Positions 5,568 through 9,375 of a DNA stretch of 9,375 nucleotides are shown one piece after another. Source of the DNA: Desulfarculus sp. (GTDB lineage Bacteria; Desulfobacterota; Desulfarculia; Desulfarculales; Desulfarculaceae); the NCBI GenBank assembly GCA_020216625.1, contig JAIUYB010000059.1, forward strand, positions 1 to 9,375, written 5' to 3'. How positions within the stretch are numbered: the stretch's first letter is position 1; each line of letters opens with the position of its first letter. A model generated the notes under the pieces. That model was not told where the DNA came from, did no database searches, and saw nothing but the letters and a program-made list of their open reading frames with translations. A program made the translations under genes and the position numbers.

Positions 5568-7118
5568 ATGGAAAGCCGGGCCCCGATCAGAAACCAGGAG
5601 TTGCGCATCGCCATCATCGGCGGCGGTCGCCGCTGCCTGACCGCGCTGGAGATGCTCAACTCGCGCCTGATGCACCGTCTGCAGGCCAAGATCGTGGGCG
5701 TGGCCGACCTGAACCCGGAGGCGGTGGGCATCACCCGGGCGCGGGAGATGGGCATCTTCACCACCGACGACTGCACCGCCCTTTTTGACCTGGACCAGAT
5801 CGACCTGATCATTGAGCTGACCGACAACCGCCGCCTGTTGGACGAGCTGGCCCTCAGCAAGCCTGACTCCGTGGGGGTGATCGGCCACACCGCCTCGCGG
5901 CTTTTTCACGACATGGTGGCCATATATCAGCAACTGGAATCCAAGCACGAGGAGATTAGCCTGGCCCACTCCTTTTCCCAGGCCCTGATCGACGCCACCA
6001 GCGAGGGGGTGATGGTTCTGGACCGCGACTACCGGATCCTGCGCGTGAACCAGGCCGCCTTGACCAAGTCGGGGCTGGATCGGAGCGAGGCCCTGGGCAA
6101 GTACTGCTTTCAGGTCTCCCACCAGTCCATCTCGCCCTGCGATTGCCCGGAGACCCCTTGCCCCATGCTGGCCACCCTCAACACCGGCAAGAGCGCCCAC
6201 GCCATCCACGAGCATAGCCAGCCCGACGGGAGCACCCATTTTTGCGACGTCTCCACCTATCCTCTGCTGAACCGCCAGGGCGACGTGGTGCAGGTGCTGG
6301 AGATTTTTCGGGACATCACCAGCGAATTGAGCCAACGGGTGGAAAGGCGCGCCGCGGCCATCAAGGCCGACCTGGCCACCCTGGTCCAGGAGGACAAGCT
6401 GATCTCCCTGGGCAAGCTGGTGGCCTCGGTCTCCCATGAGATCAACAACCCCATCGCCAGCATCCTCAATTTCACCAAGCTGATGCACAAGGGGCTGGCC
6501 ACGGGCCAGGCCACCGCCCAGGATCTGGCCGATTACCAGGGCTATCTCTCCCTGTGCATCAGCGAGGGCGAGCGCTGCGCCAAGATCGTCAGCAATCTTC
6601 TTTCCTTCGCCCGCCAGCAGTCCAGCGCGCCCCGGAGGGTGGACCTGGTGGATCTGGTCAACGCCACCGTCCTGCTCACCGCCCACCGCATGAAGATCGC
6701 CAACATCGCGTTGGTCCTGGAACTGCCCGGGGAGGGGCTCACGGTCTGGGGAGACCCCTCCCAGTTGCAGCAGGTATTCACCAACCTGGTCTTCAACGCC
6801 ATCGAGGCCATGCCCCAGGGCGGCACGCTGTCCATCCACGGCGGGCTGAGCCAGGCCCAGGGGAGGGTGCGGTTGATCTTCAGCGACACCGGCGAGGGGA
6901 TCCGGCCCGAAAACCTGTCCCGGGTCTTCGAGCCCTTCTTCACCACCAAGCTGGACGGTCACGGGGTGGGGCTGGGTCTGAGCATGGTCTACGGCATCGT
7001 CCGCGACCACGGCGGCGAGGTGACGGTGACCAGCCAGCTCGGACACGGGGCCATGTTCACGGTGGATTTGCCGTGGTTGTCGGCCGAAGATGCCCCGGTG
7101 CGGGAGGCGGGGGCATGA
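5568..7118 (+). CDS. PAS sensor histidine kinase with N-terminal Rossmann-like domain
   Basis: This 516-residue predicted cytoplasmic kinase has no membrane segment. Domains in order: a Rossmann-like NAD(P)-binding type domain (about 11-120), with LRIAIIGGGRRC at 12-23, an acidic residue D47 ending the second strand (IVGVADLNPEA) and DLIIELTDN at 79-87; a short coiled linker; a PAS domain (about 136-250) with cysteines C180, C191, C193 and C198 in the CDCPETPCP region; a dimerisation/phosphoacceptor domain with H290 in SHEINNP; and an ATPase domain with N-box residues near N406 and N410, G1 DTGEG (440-444) and G2 GVGLGLS (466-472). The ATG at 5568 is chosen because it lies just before the first conserved strand. 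ATG at 5514 is possible, and neither has a strong ribosome site. It overlaps the regulator gene by ATGA. Its ligand is unknown; a nucleotide or redox signal is inferred from the domains. Confidence 0.9.
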   Translation: MESRAPIRNQELRIAIIGGGRRCLTALEMLNSRLMHRLQAKIVGVADLNPEAVGITRAREMGIFTTDDCTALFDLDQIDLIIELTDNRRLLDELALSKPDSVGVIGHTASRLFHDMVAIYQQLESKHEEISLAHSFSQALIDATSEGVMVLDRDYRILRVNQAALTKSGLDRSEALGKYCFQVSHQSISPCDCPETPCPMLATLNTGKSAHAIHEHSQPDGSTHFCDVSTYPLLNRQGDVVQVLEIFRDITSELSQRVERRAAAIKADLATLVQEDKLISLGKLVASVSHEINNPIASILNFTKLMHKGLATGQATAQDLADYQGYLSLCISEGERCAKIVSNLLSFARQQSSAPRRVDLVDLVNATVLLTAHRMKIANIALVLELPGEGLTVWGDPSQLQQVFTNLVFNAIEAMPQGGTLSIHGGLSQAQGRVRLIFSDTGEGIRPENLSRVFEPFFTTKLDGHGVGLGLSMVYGIVRDHGGEVTVTSQLGHGAMFTVDLPWLSAEDAPVREAGA

Positions 7119-8464
7119 ACGCGCGGCTGCGGGTGCTGTTGGTGGACGACGAGCTGGCCATGCGCGAGTCCCTGGCGGCCTGGCTGCGCCAGGACGGCCA
7201 TCAGGTGACCAAGGCCGCAGGCGGCTTGGAGGCCCTGGCCGAGCTGGAGCGCCAGGAGTTCGACCTGGCCCTGGTGGACATCAAGATGCCGGGGATGGAC
7301 GGCCTGGAGTTGTTGCGGCGCGTCAAGGACGCCCATCCCGACACCCTGGTGGTGATCATCACCGCCTACGGTTCCATCGAGTCCGCGGTGGAGGCCATGA
7401 AGGCCGGGGCCAGCGACTACCTGCTCAAGCCCTTCGACCCCGAGCACCTGATGCTGCTGCTGGAGAAAATGGCGCGGCAGCGGGACCTGCTGCGGGAGAA
7501 CTCGGCCCTGCGCCAGCGCCTGAACGAGGGCGAGTGCATCGGCTTCGCCGGCCTGGTGGGCCAGTCCCCGGCCATGCGGGCGGTCTTCGGCCAGATCGAG
7601 GACGCCGCCCCGGCCCTGGCCCCGGTGCTGATCACCGGCGAGACCGGCACCGGCAAGGAGATGGTGGCCCGGGCCATCCACAACCAGGGCCCCCGCGCCT
7701 TCGCCCCCTTTGTCACCATCAACTGCGGCGCGGTCACCGAGACCCTGTTGGAAAGCGAACTTTTCGGCCACGAGCGCGGGGCCTTCACCGGCGCGGTCAA
7801 GGCCCGGCGCGGCCGGCTGGAGATGGCCGATGGCGGCACCCTGTTCCTGGACGAGGTGGGCGAGATCTCGCAGAAGATGCAGGTGGCCCTGCTGCGGGTG
7901 TTGGAGGAGAAACGCTTCCAGCGGGTGGGAGGCAACCAGTATCTGGCCAGCGACTTCCGCCTGATCAGCGCCACCAACCGCGACCTGCCCGCCCTGATCC
8001 AGCAGGGGCGCTTCCGGCAGGACTTCTTCTACCGGATCAACGTGCTGGCCATCGCCATCCCGCCCCTGCGCGAGCGGGTCGAGGACATCATTCCCCTGGC
8101 CGAGCATTTCCTGGCCTATTTCGCGGCCCAGACCGGCAAGGCCAACCTGGTCCTGGACAGCCGGGCCCAGCGCGCGCTGCGGGCCTATCCCTGGCCCGGC
8201 AACGTGCGGGAGCTGCGCAACGTGATCGAGCGGGCGGTGATCGTCGCCCAAGGCTCCAGCGTGGGCCTGGACAAGCTGACCTTCCTCTCTCCGCTACCGG
8301 AGGCCGATTCGTCCGCCATGACCCTGGCCGAGGTGGAGCTGGCCCACATCCGGCGAGTGCTCAAGTCCCAGGGGGGGAGCGTCAGCGCGACCGCCGGGGT
8401 TCTGGGCATCGACCGCTCCACCTTGAGCCGCAAGCTCAAGAAGGCCGGCCTCGAACCATCCTGA
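7115..8464 (+). CDS. NtrC-family sigma-54-dependent response regulator
   Basis: This 449-residue protein is the partner of the kinase upstream, with start and stop sharing ATGA. The receiver domain (about 5-120) has D11/D12, phosphoacceptor D55 (LALVDIKMPGMDG), T83 and K105. The AAA+ domain (about 147-390) has Walker A GETGTGKE (175-182), the sigma-54 contact loop GAFTGA (222-227) and Walker B LFLDE (243-247). It also has the arginine-containing FRQDFFYRINV segment and PWPGNVRELRN. A Fis-type helix-turn-helix closes the protein (about 405-449, ending SVSATAGVLGIDRSTLSRKLKKAGL). All functional motifs are intact, so it should activate transcription from -24/-12 promoters once phosphorylated. 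Its targets are not shown; the divergent yedE cluster and its own operon are the nearest candidates. Confidence 0.95.
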   Translation: MNARLRVLLVDDELAMRESLAAWLRQDGHQVTKAAGGLEALAELERQEFDLALVDIKMPGMDGLELLRRVKDAHPDTLVVIITAYGSIESAVEAMKAGASDYLLKPFDPEHLMLLLEKMARQRDLLRENSALRQRLNEGECIGFAGLVGQSPAMRAVFGQIEDAAPALAPVLITGETGTGKEMVARAIHNQGPRAFAPFVTINCGAVTETLLESELFGHERGAFTGAVKARRGRLEMADGGTLFLDEVGEISQKMQVALLRVLEEKRFQRVGGNQYLASDFRLISATNRDLPALIQQGRFRQDFFYRINVLAIAIPPLRERVEDIIPLAEHFLAYFAAQTGKANLVLDSRAQRALRAYPWPGNVRELRNVIERAVIVAQGSSVGLDKLTFLSPLPEADSSAMTLAEVELAHIRRVLKSQGGSVSATAGVLGIDRSTLSRKLKKAGLEPS

Positions 8465-8516
8465 TCGCGGCCACCCCGCGCTTGCCAACCCCCGGCGGCG
8501 ATGGCAACCTTGAGCG

Positions 8517-9140
8517 ATGGCACTCCCCGCCGACATAACAAGTCCGGGACTCGCCCCACCGGAGGTGGAAGTGGTCCCCCTGGGACGGGTGAGCGCCACG
8601 GCGGCGGCGGTGGTGGCCGCCAACCTCCAGGCCCTGTTGGGTTTGAACACCCTGGTGGTTCGCCCCTGGCCCGAACCGTCCCCCTGCCTGGTGCCCACGC
8701 GCGGCCAATACGACGCCAGCCTAATCCTGCGCGAGCTGGCCCCGGAAGGCGAGTCCGGGGCGCTGCGGCTGGGCCTGATCAACCACGACCTCTGCCTGTC
8801 CTTCCTCACCTTCGTCTTCGGCGAGGCCCAGTTGGGTGGCCGGGCGGCGGTGGTCTCCCTCCATCGTCTCCAGGACCTGGACGACGGCTCCCGGGCGCCC
8901 CAGGCCCTGTTCCTGGAGCGGCTGGCCAAGGTCGGCCTGCACGAGACCGCCCACGTCCTGGGCCTGCCCCACTGCCGCGCTCCGGGTTGCCTGATGCGCT
9001 TCTCCGGCGGTCTGGCCGAACTGGACCGTCTGGGCCTGGAGTTTTGCCCGGCCTGCCAGGGTCGGTTGGCCGTCGGTCGGGCGCGAATCCGGCGAGGTGA
9101 CGTCCGGGCCCCGTTCGGCTCGGGGCCCGGCCTCGGCTAG
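8517..9140 (+). CDS. amzA: Archaemetzincin-type zinc metalloprotease
   Basis: This 207-residue putative metallopeptidase carries the full archaemetzincin signature HETAHVLGLPHCRAPGCLM, from about residue 142, followed by 16 residues and CPAC. The three histidines of HExxHxxGxxH bind the catalytic zinc, the glutamate is the general base, and the four cysteines of the C-x4-C...CxxC pattern form a second zinc site. The N-terminal EVVPLGRVSATAAAVVAANLQ matches the family's usual opening strand and helix. No signal peptide is visible, so it is probably cytoplasmic; substrates of bacterial members are not established. The first ATG in frame is used, but it has no ribosome site. A GTG at 8571 is preceded by GGAGG at 8561-8565 and would give a 189-residue protein beginning just before VPLG, which may be the true start. 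It follows the response regulator by 52 bp and ends in a 3-bp overlap with a convergent gene. Confidence 0.9.
   Translation: MALPADITSPGLAPPEVEVVPLGRVSATAAAVVAANLQALLGLNTLVVRPWPEPSPCLVPTRGQYDASLILRELAPEGESGALRLGLINHDLCLSFLTFVFGEAQLGGRAAVVSLHRLQDLDDGSRAPQALFLERLAKVGLHETAHVLGLPHCRAPGCLMRFSGGLAELDRLGLEFCPACQGRLAVGRARIRRGDVRAPFGSGPGLG
8561..8573 (+). promoter_or_regulatory. Ribosome binding site and alternative GTG start of the archaemetzincin gene
   Basis: GGAGG (8561-8565) stands five bases before an in-frame GTG (8571-8573), while the longer frame's ATG at 8517 has no such site. The protein from this GTG opens with the VPLG strand seen near the N terminus of the family. Confidence 0.5.
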
Positions 9141-9375
9141 GGTCGCAGGAACTCGGTCACCAGGCGGTCCCAGTCCAGTCCCGGCACCGCCCCGAAGATG
9201 TCATGCACCGCGTGACCACCGGTGGCCGCCAGACGCTGGCCAGTGTCGGCGTTGATCAGGTCTGCCAGCCGCTGCGACTCGCGCTCCATCCAGTCCAGGC
9301 TTTCCTCGCCGTGGTGCAGGCCGGCGATGTCGCGCTGCAGGCGGGCCGGCTCCAACAGCAGCAGCCAACCGCCCT
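9137..9375 (-). CDS. Unrecognised protein, C-terminal part only
   Basis: The frame is open from the right edge to a TAG at 9137-9139, giving about 78 residues of the C-terminal end of a larger gene. It includes LDWMERESQRLADLINADTG and ends HDIFGAVPGLDWDRLVTEFLRP. The segment is hydrophilic and mixed helical in appearance, with no motif I can name. The only start-like codon inside (TTG at 9355) has no ribosome site, so the gene most likely begins beyond the window. Its stop codon shares the bases CTAG with the archaemetzincin stop, a compact convergent arrangement that supports it being real. Confidence 0.55.
   Translation of the reverse strand, partial: GGWLLLLEPARLQRDIAGLHHGEESLDWMERESQRLADLINADTGQRLAATGGHAVHDIFGAVPGLDWDRLVTEFLRP

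Noticed and set aside
5544..8251. Long minus-strand open frames opposite the kinase and regulator genes
   Set aside because: They are antisense readings of strongly motif-supported plus-strand genes and have histidine-, glutamine- and glycine-rich shadow composition.
7090..8538. Plus-strand frame of 482 codons overlapping the response regulator
   Set aside because: It is a frame-shifted reading of the regulator, rich in glycine, arginine and proline with no domain motifs.

Overview
The window is GC-rich, tightly packed bacterial DNA with no phage, transposon or CRISPR signs. The gene set (a divergent AccD, DUF3786 and DUF3795 proteins, a YedE-type selenium transporter cluster, a sigma-54 two-component pair and a bacterial archaemetzincin) suggests an anaerobic Desulfobacterota ('Deltaproteobacteria') genome, perhaps Desulfarculus-like. 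That placement is inferred from protein families, not from a marker gene.

Layout. (1) 12-2065, plus strand: accD-like carboxyltransferase beta subunit, DUF3786 protein and cysteine-rich DUF3795 protein, joined by a 14-bp overlap and a 1-bp gap, so probably one operon. (2) 2067-2226: tRNA-Arg(CCT) with a plausible promoter and a strong intrinsic terminator. (3) 4996 down to 2243, minus strand: yedE, a TusA-family sulfur/selenium carrier, a DUF3343 (Se/S carrier-like) protein and a ribokinase-fold kinase resembling NAD(P)H-hydrate dehydratase, spaced 15 bp, 10 bp and a 7-bp overlap. (4) 4997-5567: a non-coding divergent promoter region containing an AT-rich island. (5) 5568-8464, plus strand: a sensor histidine kinase with an unusual N-terminal Rossmann-like domain and a cysteine-rich PAS domain, overlapping by ATGA the gene for its NtrC-type sigma-54 response regulator. 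(6) 8517-9140: archaemetzincin, whose stop codon shares the palindrome CTAG with the stop of a convergent, unrecognised partial gene running off the right edge.

How they work together. The yedE cluster reads as a selenium (or sulfur) uptake and delivery module: a membrane transporter with conserved cysteines, a persulfide/selenide carrier and a second candidate carrier. The kinase is the surprising member. The two-component pair is transcribed divergently from yedE across a 571-bp region that holds a good sigma-70-like promoter for yedE, a perfect inverted repeat beside it and a sigma-54-like motif. It is therefore a candidate, unproven regulator of the module. The most original observations are the domain architecture of the sensor kinase, the kinase and C-terminally extended DUF3343 protein in the selenium cluster, and the possible link between the two.
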